Shown one piece after another: positions 1 to 9,336 of a stretch of 64,000 bases of DNA. Positions within the stretch are counted from its first letter, which is position 1. Every line of letters starts with the position of its first letter. The notes below the pieces were generated by a model. That model saw only the letters and a program-made list of their open reading frames with translations. It had not been told where the DNA came from and ran no database searches. Made by a program: the position numbers and the translations under genes. The DNA lies in assembly GCA_963746155.1 (NCBI GenBank), contig CAVVAB010000010.1, positions 248,001 to 312,000 on the forward strand, given 5' to 3'. The stretch is from AC-32 sp963746155. GTDB lineage: Bacteria > Actinomycetota > Thermoleophilia > Gaiellales > Gaiellaceae.

Positions 1-1281
1 CACGGCTGTCGCGGCGAGGCCGACGATCACGAGCCAGGTCCAGCCGTGCTCGTACGCGGCCGAGAAGGCGTAGAACTTGCCGACGAACCCACCGGTCAGC
101 GGCAGCCCCGCAAAGCCGAGCATGAAGACGGTCATGCCTGCACCCAGCAGCGGCCGCTCCCAGCCGTAGCCCGCGAGACCCTCGAACGTGACCGGTCGGT
201 TCAACTCGCGCTCCCGGGCGGCGACGACCCCGAAGGCGCCGACCGACATCGCCGCGTACGGGATCAGGAAGTAGAGGAGCGCCCGCCCGCCGAGCGCGCT
301 GTTCGTCGAGAGCGGGATCAGCATGAAGCCCGCCTGCGAGATCGACGAGTAGGCGAGCATGCGCTTGACGTTGCTCTGCACGAGCGCAGCAAGGTTTCCG
401 ACCGCGAGCGACGCGCAGGCGATCACCGCGATCGTGATCGTCCAGAGCCGCGCCTCCTGCGGGAAGGCGGTCACGAGGACCCGCATCATCACGACCAGCG
501 CCACGGTCTTCGTCGCGGCCGACATGAAGGCGGTCACCGGGGTCGGCGCGCCCTCGTAGACGTCGGGCGTCCACATGTGGAACGGCGCGGCCGAGGCCTT
601 GAACCCGAGGCCGACGATCACGAACGCGAGGCCGGCGACGAGCAGAGCGTCGTGCGAGAGGCCCTGGGACTGGACCGCGTCGGCGATCTGGTTGAGCTCG
701 AGCTCGCCGGTTGCGCCGTAGACGAGCGCGGAGCCGAACAGCAGCATCGCCGAGCCGAAGCTTCCGATGATCAGGTACTTCAGGCCCGCCTCTAACGAGC
801 CGGCCAGGTCGACGTCGATCGCGCAGAGGATGTAGAGGCTGATCGAGAACCACTCGAGCCCGAGGAAGATCGTCATCAGCGAGCTCGCGGTGACGAGGAA
901 GACCATCCCCGCGCCCGCCCAGGCGAGCAGGGCGTAGAACTCGGACACGTGGTCGTCGGGCATCGGCTCCGCGTAGGCGATTCCGACGACGAGCAGCCCG
1001 GCGCCGGCGACGACCATCTGGGCCAGCGCGCCGAGCCGGTCGCGCTGGATCGCGTCGGCGATCACGCCGTGCCCGTCGGCCGAGCTCGCGTAGAGGAGCG
1101 CGGCGGCCACGAACGAGCCCGCGAAGCCGAGCGCGCAGACGGAGGCGCCGAACGGGCGCCGCCAGCGCCTCGGCAAGAGGACAGCGGCGAACAGCGAGAG
1201 GACACCCGCTCCGAGCAGCGCGAGCGACGGCGAGAGCGCGAACCAGTCGATGCTCGGCGTGGCGATTGCCGCGAGCGTCAT
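1..1281 (-). CDS. nuoN: NADH-quinone oxidoreductase subunit N (3'-partial)
   Basis: This is one of the three antiporter-like, proton-pumping membrane subunits of respiratory complex I. The frame opens with ATG at 1281 and stays open for 427 codons to the window edge, so the C-terminus lies outside. The translation is almost entirely hydrophobic helices. It contains the family signature around LVQSNVKRMLAYSSISQAG, which includes the conserved lysine/histidine-type channel region shared by NuoL, NuoM and NuoN. It is the last gene of the nuo operon and starts 63 bases after the nuoM stop. Family assignment is secure from sequence and position. Confidence 0.95.
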   Translation of the reverse strand, partial: MTLAAIATPSIDWFALSPSLALLGAGVLSLFAAVLLPRRWRRPFGASVCALGFAGSFVAAALLYASSADGHGVIADAIQRDRLGALAQMVVAGAGLLVVGIAYAEPMPDDHVSEFYALLAWAGAGMVFLVTASSLMTIFLGLEWFSISLYILCAIDVDLAGSLEAGLKYLIIGSFGSAMLLFGSALVYGATGELELNQIADAVQSQGLSHDALLVAGLAFVIVGLGFKASAAPFHMWTPDVYEGAPTPVTAFMSAATKTVALVVMMRVLVTAFPQEARLWTITIAVIACASLAVGNLAALVQSNVKRMLAYSSISQAGFMLIPLSTNSALGGRALLYFLIPYAAMSVGAFGVVAARERELNRPVTFEGLAGYGWERPLLGAGMTVFMLGFAGLPLTGGFVGKFYAFSAAYEHGWTWLVIVGLAATAV

Positions 1282-1344
1282 GGGAGCACCGAGTGGAGGG
1301 TGTGGGCCGAGAGCGCATCGAGGGCGCCCGCCTGGGAGTTGCAG

Positions 1345-2895
1345 TCAGGCGACTGGACCAGCTTGATCCCGAGCTGGATCAGCGCACGGCGCGCAGGAGG
1401 CCGAGAGGCCGTTCGCGCACAGGGTGGTCGGGAGGTGTCCCGAGGCCGCCGCGAGCTCGATCTCGGCCGAAGACCGGGTGAGCGCGAACGAGCGCTCCGT
1501 GATCGCGGCCGGCCAGAACGACAGCACGAGCAGGCACGCGAGGAGCGGGCCGAGGATCCCGAGCTCGGCCGGGCGCAGGTCGAGCGCGGCCTCGGAGACC
1601 GAAGGGCCCGGGCTCTTGTGCAGCACCGCCGAGATCAGGCGGAGCATGTACATCGCGGCGAGGACGATCGCGATCGCGCCGACGACGGCCCAGCCCCAGC
1701 CCGTCTGGAAGACCCCGGCCAGGATCGCGAACTCGCCCGCGAAGGCCGCCGAGCCGGGCACCGCGAGCGCGATCACGCCGAGCGCCATCAGCACGGTCGC
1801 CAGGGCCGGCCGTCCGCGCGCCATGCCACCGAGCCGGTCGAGCTCGCCCGTCGCAGCCCGGCGCTCGATCCCGCCGGCAAGCAGGAACAGCGACGCCGAG
1901 ATCAGGCCGTGGTTGACCATCTGCAGCACGGCGCCGTTCAGGCCGAGGTCGTTGATCGCGAAGAGGCCGAACGTGATCAGCCCCATCTGTGCGAGGCTCG
2001 AATAGGCGATCACGCCGCGCAGGTCGGGTGCGCGGAACGCGAGCAGCGACCCGTAGATCAGCCCGCAGCCCGCGAGCACGAGGATCGGGATCCGGAAGTC
2101 CACGGCCGGTCCCGGGAACTTGGCGATCGCGATCCGCAGGAAGCCGAAGGCGGCGGCCTTGGAGATCACCCCCGAGAGCACAGCGGCGACCTCCGGCGAG
2201 GACTCGCGGTAGGCCTCGGGCAGCCAGCCGTGGAACGGGAAAAGCGGCGCCTTGACCGCGAAGGCCGCCACGAACCCGAGGAAGATCCAGTCGCTCCCGT
2301 TCGTCCCGGTGCCGACCATGTCGAACGTCCCCTGCGAGAGCCCGAGCGCGATGACCGAGGCCAGCATCAGCAGCGATCCGGCCATCGTGTAGATGACGAA
2401 GACCAGCGTCGCCCGCAGCCGGCCCGCTCCGCCCCAGACCCCGACCAGGAAGTAGAGCGGGATCAGCATGGCCTCCCAGAACACGTAGAAGAGGAGCAGG
2501 TCCTGTGCGACGAACACGCCGACGATCGCGCCGGTCAGGAGCAGCATCAGGCCGAAGTAGGCCTCGGGCCGCTCGCGTCCCGCCCAGAACGCGTAGGCGA
2601 TCGTGGCCGCCATGACGACGACCGTCAGGCCGACAAGCCAGACCGAGAAGCCGTACAGGCCGACGTGGTACGAGACGTTCAGGTCGGAGAACCAGCTCGT
2701 CTTCTGGGAGAGCTGCGGCCCCGGCTTCGAGAAGTCGTACTGCGCGACGGCGTCGATCCAGACCGCGATCTCGACCAGCGCGAACAGCAGCGCGGTCGAC
2801 CCGACCCAGAACGGCCGCAGCGGCAGGATCCAGACGATGAGCGCGCCGGCGACCGGCAGCAGGATCAGGACGGTCGTGAGCCAGCCGCTGTCCAT
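1345..2895 (-). CDS. nuoM: NADH-quinone oxidoreductase subunit M
   Basis: This 516-residue proton-pumping membrane subunit of complex I has the usual NuoM length. About 14 hydrophobic helices are visible, with conserved stretches such as FYVFWEAMLIPLYFLVGVWG and FPFHGWLPEAYRESSPEVAA near the middle and AYSSLAQMG further on. Its ATG overlaps the stop of nuoL by one base (ATGA-type junction at 2895), which implies translational coupling. The last 30 residues are less hydrophobic and cysteine-rich, which is unusual for the family. This could be a natural tail or a small frame error close to the stop. Confidence 0.96.
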   Translation of the reverse strand: MDSGWLTTVLILLPVAGALIVWILPLRPFWVGSTALLFALVEIAVWIDAVAQYDFSKPGPQLSQKTSWFSDLNVSYHVGLYGFSVWLVGLTVVVMAATIAYAFWAGRERPEAYFGLMLLLTGAIVGVFVAQDLLLFYVFWEAMLIPLYFLVGVWGGAGRLRATLVFVIYTMAGSLLMLASVIALGLSQGTFDMVGTGTNGSDWIFLGFVAAFAVKAPLFPFHGWLPEAYRESSPEVAAVLSGVISKAAAFGFLRIAIAKFPGPAVDFRIPILVLAGCGLIYGSLLAFRAPDLRGVIAYSSLAQMGLITFGLFAINDLGLNGAVLQMVNHGLISASLFLLAGGIERRAATGELDRLGGMARGRPALATVLMALGVIALAVPGSAAFAGEFAILAGVFQTGWGWAVVGAIAIVLAAMYMLRLISAVLHKSPGPSVSEAALDLRPAELGILGPLLACLLVLSFWPAAITERSFALTRSSAEIELAAASGHLPTTLCANGLSASCAPCADPARDQAGPVA

Positions 2896-4763
2896 CAGCG
2901 CACCGCCACCAGGACCACGGTGAGGACGGTGAGGCTCGCGATGATCGCGAACGCGTACGTGCGCACGAGCCCCGTCTGGAGGCTGCGCGTGGCCTGGCCG
3001 AGCCCGCGCATTCCCTGGCCCAGCTCACGGAGCGAGCCGAACACGATCGGCCGCTCGACGAAGCGGAGGAGCCCCTGCGAGAGCAGGACGGCCGGCCGGT
3101 AGAAGATCGCGTCGTAGAGCTCGTCGAAGTAGAACTTGCGCTCGAGGATCCGCAGCGGCTCGGGCGCCTCTGCCCGGCGGGCGCCGTAGATCCACCAGGC
3201 GATCCCGATCCCGGCGAGCCCGAGCGCGACCGCGCAGAGGCTCGAGACGACCTCCTGGGCGCTGCTCGGCTCGACGAGCGGCGGCGCGACCGGGTCGAGC
3301 CAGTCGGAGATCGGCGTCCAGAGCTGGAACACCTGGATGAAGCCGGCGAACGCGGCCAGCACGGTCAGGATCGCGACGGGCACGCCGAGCGAGATCCCGG
3401 GCACGTCCTTGACCGGGGCATGGACGTCGCTCACCTTCGCCTCGCCCCAGAAGGCGAGGAAGATCATCCGGAACGTGTAGAGCCCGGTCAGGAAGCAGCC
3501 GATCATCCCCGCCACCCAGAGGAGCTCGCCGTACCAGCCCTCGGCGAGCGCCGACGAGAGGATCGGGTCCTTGGAGAAGAAGCCCGAGAACACAGGGATC
3601 CCGGCCAGCGCGAGGCCGCCGACGATGAAGGCCCAGTAGGTCCGCGGTAACAGCGCGCGGAGCCCGCCCATCTTCCGCAGGTCCTGCTCGCCCGAGAGCG
3701 CGTGGATCACGATCCCCGCGGCCATGAAGAGCAGCGCCTTGAAGAACGCATGCGTCATCAGGTGGAACATCCCGGTGGCGTAGGCGCCGATCCCGACCGC
3801 GAGGAACATGTAGCCGATCTGCGACATCGTCGAGTACGCGATCACGCGCTTGATGTCCGTCTGGACGAGCGCGATCAGGCCGGCGACGAGCAGGGTGGCC
3901 GCGCCGAGGCCGGCCGCGAGGTCCTGCACCTTCGGCGCCGCCTCGAAGAGCGCGTTACAGCGGACGATCAGGTAGACGCCCGCGGTCACCATCGTCGCCG
4001 CGTGGATGAGGGCGCTGACGGGCGTGGGGCCTTCCATCGCGTCCGGAAGCCACGTCTGGAGCGGGAGCTGGGCCGACTTCGCGACCGCTCCGCCGAGCAG
4101 CCCGAGCGCGACCAGGTTCGCCACGGTCGGGCTGAGGCCGCCCGCAGCTGGGAAGACGACGCCGAAGTCGAGCGAGCCCGTCTGCTGGACGAGCAGGAAC
4201 AGCGCGAGCGCCATCGTCGCGTCGCCGAACGCGTTCATGATGAACGCCTTCTTGGCTGCGGCGACCGCGGTCGGGCGCTCGTGCCAGAACCCGATCAGCA
4301 GGTACGAGGAGAGGCCGACCAGGCCCCAGCCGGCGAGCAGGATCAGCAGGTTCCCTGCCTGGACCAGCAGGAGCATCGAGAAGACGAACAGCGCCATGTA
4401 CGCGAAGTAGCGGCGCTCCTCGTCGTCGCCCTCCATGTAGCCGATCGAGTACGCGACGATCAGAAACCCGACCCCGGAGACGATCAGCATCATGAACACC
4501 GAGAGCTGGTCGACCTGGATCCCCAGGTTGAAGACATAGCTGCCGGCCGTCAGCCAGTGCCAGAGCACTGAGGTGTGCGTCCGGTCCTTCGGCGAGTCGC
4601 CGAGCAGGAGCGCGAAGGTGACGAGGGCCGCGACGAACGAGACGCCGACCGAGGCCGTGGCCAGGTAGCCGGCGCCGCGGCGCGACAGGCGCTGTCCTGC
4701 GAGCGTGATCAGAACGGCCGCGCCGAGAGGTGCGAAGAGGCAGATCCAGGCTGCCGTGATCAA
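2895..4763 (-). CDS. nuoL: NADH-quinone oxidoreductase subunit L
   Basis: This 622-residue subunit is the most distal proton-pumping part of the complex I membrane arm. The N-terminus (MITAAWICLFAPLGAAVLIT) and the motif around LPDAMEGPTPVSALIHAATM are diagnostic for NuoL. A long amphipathic C-terminal segment (roughly residues 520-580) corresponds to the lateral helix. Its ATG at 4763 overlaps the end of nuoK by four bases, and its stop overlaps the nuoM start. No frame break is visible across 1.87 kb. Confidence 0.97.
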   Translation of the reverse strand: MITAAWICLFAPLGAAVLITLAGQRLSRRGAGYLATASVGVSFVAALVTFALLLGDSPKDRTHTSVLWHWLTAGSYVFNLGIQVDQLSVFMMLIVSGVGFLIVAYSIGYMEGDDEERRYFAYMALFVFSMLLLVQAGNLLILLAGWGLVGLSSYLLIGFWHERPTAVAAAKKAFIMNAFGDATMALALFLLVQQTGSLDFGVVFPAAGGLSPTVANLVALGLLGGAVAKSAQLPLQTWLPDAMEGPTPVSALIHAATMVTAGVYLIVRCNALFEAAPKVQDLAAGLGAATLLVAGLIALVQTDIKRVIAYSTMSQIGYMFLAVGIGAYATGMFHLMTHAFFKALLFMAAGIVIHALSGEQDLRKMGGLRALLPRTYWAFIVGGLALAGIPVFSGFFSKDPILSSALAEGWYGELLWVAGMIGCFLTGLYTFRMIFLAFWGEAKVSDVHAPVKDVPGISLGVPVAILTVLAAFAGFIQVFQLWTPISDWLDPVAPPLVEPSSAQEVVSSLCAVALGLAGIGIAWWIYGARRAEAPEPLRILERKFYFDELYDAIFYRPAVLLSQGLLRFVERPIVFGSLRELGQGMRGLGQATRSLQTGLVRTYAFAIIASLTVLTVVLVAVR

Positions 4764-5068
4764 CCGCGCAGCGTCCTGAGCTTGTCCACGTCGAGGTCGA
4801 GCCGCCGCCTGGCCATCGCAACGATCAGGCCGAGCCCGACGACGACCTCGGAGGCCGCAATCGCCATCACGGTCAGGGCGAAGATCTGCCCGTCGCCGTT
4901 GCCGTGGAGGCGCGCGAACGCGATCAGGGCGAGGTTGGCCCCGTTGAGCATGATCTCGAGCGACAGCAGGATGATCAGCGGGCTCCGCCGGATGAGCACC
5001 CCGAGCGCCCCGGTCGTGAACAGGAAGGCCGCGACCGCGAGATACCAGACGATGTCCGGGCCCTTCAC
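4760..5068 (-). CDS. nuoK: NADH-quinone oxidoreductase subunit K
   Basis: NuoK is a small three-helix membrane subunit of complex I. I chose the GTG at 5068, which gives 102 residues beginning VKGPDIVWYLAVAAFLF, the normal family size. A longer open frame upstream (to 5170) adds a hydrophilic extension with no family counterpart. Conserved features are LLSLEIMLNGANLALIAF (helix 2 with its membrane glutamate) and the following VVVGLGLIV segment. The start codon lies in the second copy of a 16-bp direct repeat whose first copy overlaps the nuoJ stop, so a 68-bp duplication or insertion separates nuoJ from nuoK. Confidence 0.93.
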   Translation of the reverse strand: MKGPDIVWYLAVAAFLFTTGALGVLIRRSPLIILLSLEIMLNGANLALIAFARLHGNGDGQIFALTVMAIAASEVVVGLGLIVAMARRRLDLDVDKLRTLRG

Positions 5069-5136
5069 GGTCTGAAGCACCTCGTCGGTGGAATGCCCGT
5101 GATCCCGAAACGCGGATGCGTGTCCGGGCCCTTCAC
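5053..5136. repeat. 16-bp direct repeat, 68-bp period, at nuoJ/nuoK junction
   Basis: On the minus strand GTGAAGGGCCCGGACA occurs at 5136-5121 and again, identically, at 5068-5053. The first copy contains the nuoJ stop overlapping a GTG; the second contains the chosen nuoK start. The sequence between the copies is not repeated. Confidence 0.9.
5065..5136 (-). other. 23-codon mini-ORF bridging nuoJ and nuoK
   Basis: A GTG at 5136 overlaps the nuoJ TGA, and the frame ends in a TGA that overlaps the nuoK GTG at 5068. It therefore has GTGA coupling at both ends. It begins VKGPD, the same five codons that open nuoK, and then diverges. It looks like the former nuoK start left behind after a 68-bp duplication or insertion. 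Whether it is translated to keep ribosomes coupled from nuoJ to nuoK is inference. Confidence 0.45.
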
Positions 5137-5672
5137 TTCTCCTCCGAGAGCTCGCGCGCGTGGCTGCCAAGGATCACGCCGCCGACCGCGGCGATCAGCA
5201 GGGCGATCGACGTGATCTCGAACGCGAGCAGGTTGTCGGTCAGGAAGAGCTTCCCGATGTCGTACGGGCTGCCGGAGAAGTAGTCCGTCGAGGGCGCGTG
5301 GGTGAGACGGCCGTCGGTCTCGAGGCCGATCACGACGATCACCTCGACCAGGAGCGCGGCTGAGGCCGCGACGGCCGCGATCGCCTGCCAGCTCGGCCCG
5401 CCCGCCCACGGCGTGTCGGCCTTCCCGCCGAGGTAGGCGATCACGAACAGGAACATCACCATCACCGCGCCCGCGTAGACGAGCACCTGCGCCGCGGCGA
5501 CGAACTCGGCCGAAAGCAGCAGATAGAGCACGGCGAGCGAGGCGAGGTTCCCGATCAGCGCGAGCGCCGAGTAGAACGGGTTCGTGAACGAGACGACCGC
5601 GAGCCCCGAGCCGAGGCACGCGAACGCGGCGAGGACCCAGACGATCCAGACGACGACGTTGCCTGCGTCCAT
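5133..5672 (-). CDS. nuoJ: NADH-quinone oxidoreductase subunit J
   Basis: This 179-residue membrane subunit of complex I begins MDAGNVVVWIVWVLAAFACL and has five predicted transmembrane helices. The pi-bulge helix region YAGAVMVMFLFVIAYL matches the family motif. It starts one base after the nuoI stop. Its own stop overlaps a GTG that opens a 23-codon mini-ORF rather than nuoK directly. Confidence 0.95.
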   Translation of the reverse strand: MDAGNVVVWIVWVLAAFACLGSGLAVVSFTNPFYSALALIGNLASLAVLYLLLSAEFVAAAQVLVYAGAVMVMFLFVIAYLGGKADTPWAGGPSWQAIAAVAASAALLVEVIVVIGLETDGRLTHAPSTDYFSGSPYDIGKLFLTDNLLAFEITSIALLIAAVGGVILGSHARELSEEK

Positions 5673-6170
5673 CTACGAGTTGTCCTTGTAGAACGGGATC
5701 GGCGTGTCGTAGAGGTCTGCGTCTGCGACCGGGATCTTCTTGACCGGCTCGGCGAGGAGCATGTCCTTCGTGTAGATCAGGTCGTCGCGCGAGTACTCCG
5801 AGATCTCGTACTCGTTGCCGAGCGTGATCGCGTCGAACGGGCAGGCGAGCTCGCAGTACCCGCAGAAGATGCAGCGGCTCATGTTGATCTCGTAGATGCG
5901 CGCGTAGCGCTCGCCGGCCGAGACGCGGTTGTCGGGCGTGTTCTCGGCCGCGACGACCCGGATGCAGTCGGCCGGGCAGGCGGCCGCGCAGAGCGAGCAG
6001 CCGACGCACTTCTCGAGCCCGTTCTCGTGCGTGTGCAGCCGGTGCCGCCCGCGGAAGCGCGGGTAGACCGGGCGCTTGTACTCCGGGTACTGCTGCGTGA
6101 TCGGCTTGCGGAAGATCTGCTTGAAGGTGACCCCGAAGCCCTTGAGGCTGTCCAGCGGACGGGGACTCAT
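5673..6170 (-). CDS. nuoI: NADH-quinone oxidoreductase subunit I (two [4Fe-4S])
   Basis: NuoI is a 165-residue electron-transfer subunit carrying clusters N6a and N6b at the base of the hydrophilic arm. Two ferredoxin motifs are visible, CVGCSLCAAACPADC and CIFCGYCELACPFDA. I chose the ATG at 6170, giving the N-terminus MSPRPLDSLKGFGVTFKQIF. The open frame continues upstream, but only as a shadow of nuoH. The start overlaps the nuoH stop region, as expected in a coupled operon. Confidence 0.96.
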   Translation of the reverse strand: MSPRPLDSLKGFGVTFKQIFRKPITQQYPEYKRPVYPRFRGRHRLHTHENGLEKCVGCSLCAAACPADCIRVVAAENTPDNRVSAGERYARIYEINMSRCIFCGYCELACPFDAITLGNEYEISEYSRDDLIYTKDMLLAEPVKKIPVADADLYDTPIPFYKDNS

Positions 6171-7156
6171 CGGAATGCCACCACGCAGGCCGCGGTCACG
6201 AGGGCGTTGATCGTCGCGAGGGGCAGCAGCACCTTCCAGCCGAGGTTCATCAGCTGGTCGTAGCGCAGGCGCGGGAGGGTCGCGCGCAGCCAGAGGAAGA
6301 CGAACAGGATCGCGAACAGCTTGATCAGGAACCAGAGCGGGCCGAGCGGGGCCCAGGGCCCGTACCAGCCGCCGAAGAAGAGCGTCACCGCGAGCGCCGA
6401 GAGCACGATCATGTTCACGTACTCGCCCATCTGGAAGAGGCCGAAGCGCATGCCGCTGTACTCGGTGTGGTAGCCGGCGACGAGCTCGCTCTCGGCCTCG
6501 GGGAGGTCGAACGGCGGGCGGTTCGTCTCGGCGATTCCCGCGACGAAGAAGATCAGGAAGCCGACGAACTGCGGGACGAAGTACCAGATCGTGTCGTGCT
6601 GCGCGTGGACGATGTCGACCAGCGAGAGGGACTGCGCCATGACGATGACTCCGAGCACGGCGAACGTCAGCGCGACCTCGTACGAGACCATCTGCGCGCA
6701 CGTGCGCATCGAGCCGAGGAGCGCGTACTTGGAGTCGGAGGCCCACCCGCCGACGATGAAGCCGTAGATCCCGAGCGAGCTGAGCGCGAAGATCAGGACG
6801 AGGGAGATCGGGACGTTCACGACCTCCCCGCTCACGCTCCAGCCGGCGATGTCCCAGCCGGGCCCGAACGGGATCACGCTGAACGCGAGCAGCGCGGTGA
6901 ACGCCGAGAGCACGGGCGCGCCGATGTAGAGGACGTCGACCGCGGAGGCCGGGAAGAAGCTCTCCTTGCGGATCAGCTTGACGAGGTCGGCGATCGGCTG
7001 CAGCAGCCCGAACGGCCCTGCGCGGTTGGGCCCGTAGCGGAGCTGCATCCGCGCGAGCACCTTGCGCTCGACCCAGGTCATGTACGCGAACGTGAGCATC
7101 AGCAGGTTGATGACCAGGAACGCCTTGATCAGCGAGATCCACCAGGCGTCGGTCAC
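6167..7156 (-). CDS. nuoH: NADH-quinone oxidoreductase subunit H
   Basis: NuoH (329 residues from a GTG at 7156) forms the quinone-entry channel where the membrane arm meets the hydrophilic arm. Conserved stretches include TWVERKVLARMQLRYGPNRA near the N-terminus and ETNRPPFDLPEAESELVAGY in the central quinone-site loop. The GTG overlaps the nuoG stop (GTGA). The much longer open frame upstream is not coding: it is the antiphase shadow of nuoG. Confidence 0.96.
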   Translation of the reverse strand: MTDAWWISLIKAFLVINLLMLTFAYMTWVERKVLARMQLRYGPNRAGPFGLLQPIADLVKLIRKESFFPASAVDVLYIGAPVLSAFTALLAFSVIPFGPGWDIAGWSVSGEVVNVPISLVLIFALSSLGIYGFIVGGWASDSKYALLGSMRTCAQMVSYEVALTFAVLGVIVMAQSLSLVDIVHAQHDTIWYFVPQFVGFLIFFVAGIAETNRPPFDLPEAESELVAGYHTEYSGMRFGLFQMGEYVNMIVLSALAVTLFFGGWYGPWAPLGPLWFLIKLFAILFVFLWLRATLPRLRYDQLMNLGWKVLLPLATINALVTAACVVAFR

Positions 7157-9336
7157 TTCGTCACCTCCACGCGCCCGCCGAGCTCGCCCGCGTGCTCGTT
7201 GGCGATTCGCACGCTTCCCTCGCGCAGGCCGCGGCTGATCCTCGCCCGCAGCTCGAGCGAGGTGCCGTTGTGCGAGACCTTGACCGTCTCGCCGCCGGCG
7301 ATTCCGCGCGACTCTGCGTCGGCGGGCGAGAGCTCGACCTCGGCTTCCGGGCGCTGGAACTGCAGCTCCGGCACGCGCTCGACGGCCGGCCCCGAGAAGA
7401 GCGGCCGGTAGCGGACGAGCTCGAGGCCCTTGCCCTCGTCGACTTTCGGCTTCTCGGGAAGCTCGAACGCCGGGGCCTCGCTGCGGGCTCTCAGCGCCGC
7501 CTGCTCGCCGACCTCGCCGAACGCGAGCCCGTCGTAGATCCGGTCCGAGAGCTCGGCGAAGACAGCCGAGGCGTGCGGCGAGATCTCGATCTCGAAGCGC
7601 GCGGCGAGCTTCGAGATCCAGGCGAGCTCGTCCGGCGCGGGCGGGATCACCGCGCGGCGCAGCCGCTGGAGCCGGCCTTCGAGGTTGACGTAGGTCCCGT
7701 CGCGCTCCAGGTACCCGGTCCCCGGGAGGACGAGATCGGCCCAGCCGACGGCCAGGCCGTGGAACATCGAGGTGACGAGGACGCTCTCGGCGTGCTCGGC
7801 GAGCGCGCGGACGCCCGGGTCGGACGCGGCCTCGTCGCCGGAGACGATCAGCAGCCCGATCGGATCGGGGTTCGGGCCTTCCTCGTCCGAGGCCGCCGCC
7901 CAGGCGTCGGCGACACCGCGGCCGTTCGGGGTCTTCGGCAGGTGGAACGCCCCGCAGCCGGGTCTCTCGGCGAAGCCCAGCTCGCGCGCGAGGGCGGCCA
8001 GGTGCCCGCCGCCTGCGCCTTCCTCGCCCGACCAGATCAGCACGGCCCGCTCGCTCTCGCGCAGGCGCTTGCCCAGGGCGCTCCTCTTGTCGGCGAGCCG
8101 GCGGCAGCTCTCGAACGGGTCGCCGGCGTGCTCGACGTCGGCGCCGTGGCGGCGCGCGGCCTTGATCCAGAGGTCGACGACCGGAGCCCGCTCGGCCACC
8201 GGCTCGTCCCCGAGCACGACCACGATCTCGGCGCTGCCGATCGCGGAGAGCGGCAGCCGGAAGGCGTCGAGCGCCGGGCTCGTCTCCTCCAGCAGCACCG
8301 CGGAGTGCGCGCCGAGTCCCTCGCGCAGCAACCGGCCGAGCGCGTACGCCTGCTCGACGGTCTCCGACCCGGACAGCGCGGTCACGATCCTTCCTTCGGC
8401 GGCGCGCAGGAGCTTCTCTGCCTGCTCGAGCGCGTCGTCCCACGAGAGCTCCTCGAACCCGCGGCGCCGGACGCGGAGGAGCGGATCGGCGATCCTGTCG
8501 CGTGCGTAGAGGTGTGAGAACGCGAAGCGCCCCTTGTCGCAGAGCCAGCCCTCGTCCACCTCGGGGTGGTTGCGCGAGAGGATCCGCTTGACCTTGCCCT
8601 CGCGCGTCGTGGCCTGGATGTTGCAGCCGACCGGGCAGAGGCCACAGACGGTCGGCACGTTCTGGATCTCCCAGGGCCGCCCCTCGAAGCGGTACTGCGT
8701 CGAGGTCAGCGCGCCGACCGGGCAGAGCTCGATCACGTTTCCGGAGAACGGCGCGCGATAGGGCTCGTCCTCGAACGTGGCGATGATCGACTGCGCGCCG
8801 CGGTTGCGCGCCACGAGCTGGCCGTCCTCCGAGACGCCCTCGGAGAAGCGTGTGCAGCGGTAGCAGAGGATGCAGCGCTCGCGGTCGAGCGCGATCGTCG
8901 GTGAGACCGGGATCGGCTTCTCGAACGTCCGCTTCGGGAAGGTCATGCGCGTGTTCCCCGGGCCCCAGCGGAACGTCAGGTCCTGCAGCGGGCACTCGCC
9001 GCCCTTGTCGCAGACCGGGCAGTCGAGCGGGTGGTTGACGAGGATGAACTCGAGCGTCGCCTCCTGGCCCTCGGCGGCCTTCTCGGAGGTCTGCGCGGTG
9101 TGGACGACCATCCCGTCCTGCGCGGTCAGGGTGCAGGCCGCCTGGAGCTTCGGCATCCCCTCGATCTCGCAGAGGCACATGCGGCACGCGCCGACCGCCG
9201 GCCCGAGCCGCGGCTCGTAGCAGAAGACGGGGATCTCGATCCCGGCCGCCAGGGCCGTCTCGACGAGGCCCGTCCCGGGCGCGACCTGCACGTCTCGCCC
9301 GTCGACGGTGACAGTGGCCAGCTCGGGCGTGCTCAC
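7153..9336 (-). CDS. nuoG: NADH-quinone oxidoreductase subunit G
   Basis: NuoG (727 residues from GTG at 9336) carries several Fe-S clusters between NuoE/F and NuoI. The N-terminal [2Fe-2S] domain shows CYEPRLGPAVGACRMCLC. It is followed by CPVCDKGGECPLQD and the His/Cys-containing region, then RCILCYRCTRFSEGV and CGLCPVGCNIQ. The rest is a molybdopterin-oxidoreductase-like fold that in complex I carries no molybdenum. The GTG overlaps the nuoF TGA. The domain after residue 250 is divergent, as is usual for NuoG. Confidence 0.95.
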   Translation of the reverse strand: MSTPELATVTVDGRDVQVAPGTGLVETALAAGIEIPVFCYEPRLGPAVGACRMCLCEIEGMPKLQAACTLTAQDGMVVHTAQTSEKAAEGQEATLEFILVNHPLDCPVCDKGGECPLQDLTFRWGPGNTRMTFPKRTFEKPIPVSPTIALDRERCILCYRCTRFSEGVSEDGQLVARNRGAQSIIATFEDEPYRAPFSGNVIELCPVGALTSTQYRFEGRPWEIQNVPTVCGLCPVGCNIQATTREGKVKRILSRNHPEVDEGWLCDKGRFAFSHLYARDRIADPLLRVRRRGFEELSWDDALEQAEKLLRAAEGRIVTALSGSETVEQAYALGRLLREGLGAHSAVLLEETSPALDAFRLPLSAIGSAEIVVVLGDEPVAERAPVVDLWIKAARRHGADVEHAGDPFESCRRLADKRSALGKRLRESERAVLIWSGEEGAGGGHLAALARELGFAERPGCGAFHLPKTPNGRGVADAWAAASDEEGPNPDPIGLLIVSGDEAASDPGVRALAEHAESVLVTSMFHGLAVGWADLVLPGTGYLERDGTYVNLEGRLQRLRRAVIPPAPDELAWISKLAARFEIEISPHASAVFAELSDRIYDGLAFGEVGEQAALRARSEAPAFELPEKPKVDEGKGLELVRYRPLFSGPAVERVPELQFQRPEAEVELSPADAESRGIAGGETVKVSHNGTSLELRARISRGLREGSVRIANEHAGELGGRVEVTK

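Noticed and set aside
949..3102. 717-codon plus-strand open frame over nuoM/nuoN
   Set aside because: Shadow of the nuo genes, dominated by Arg, Glu and Asp without motifs.
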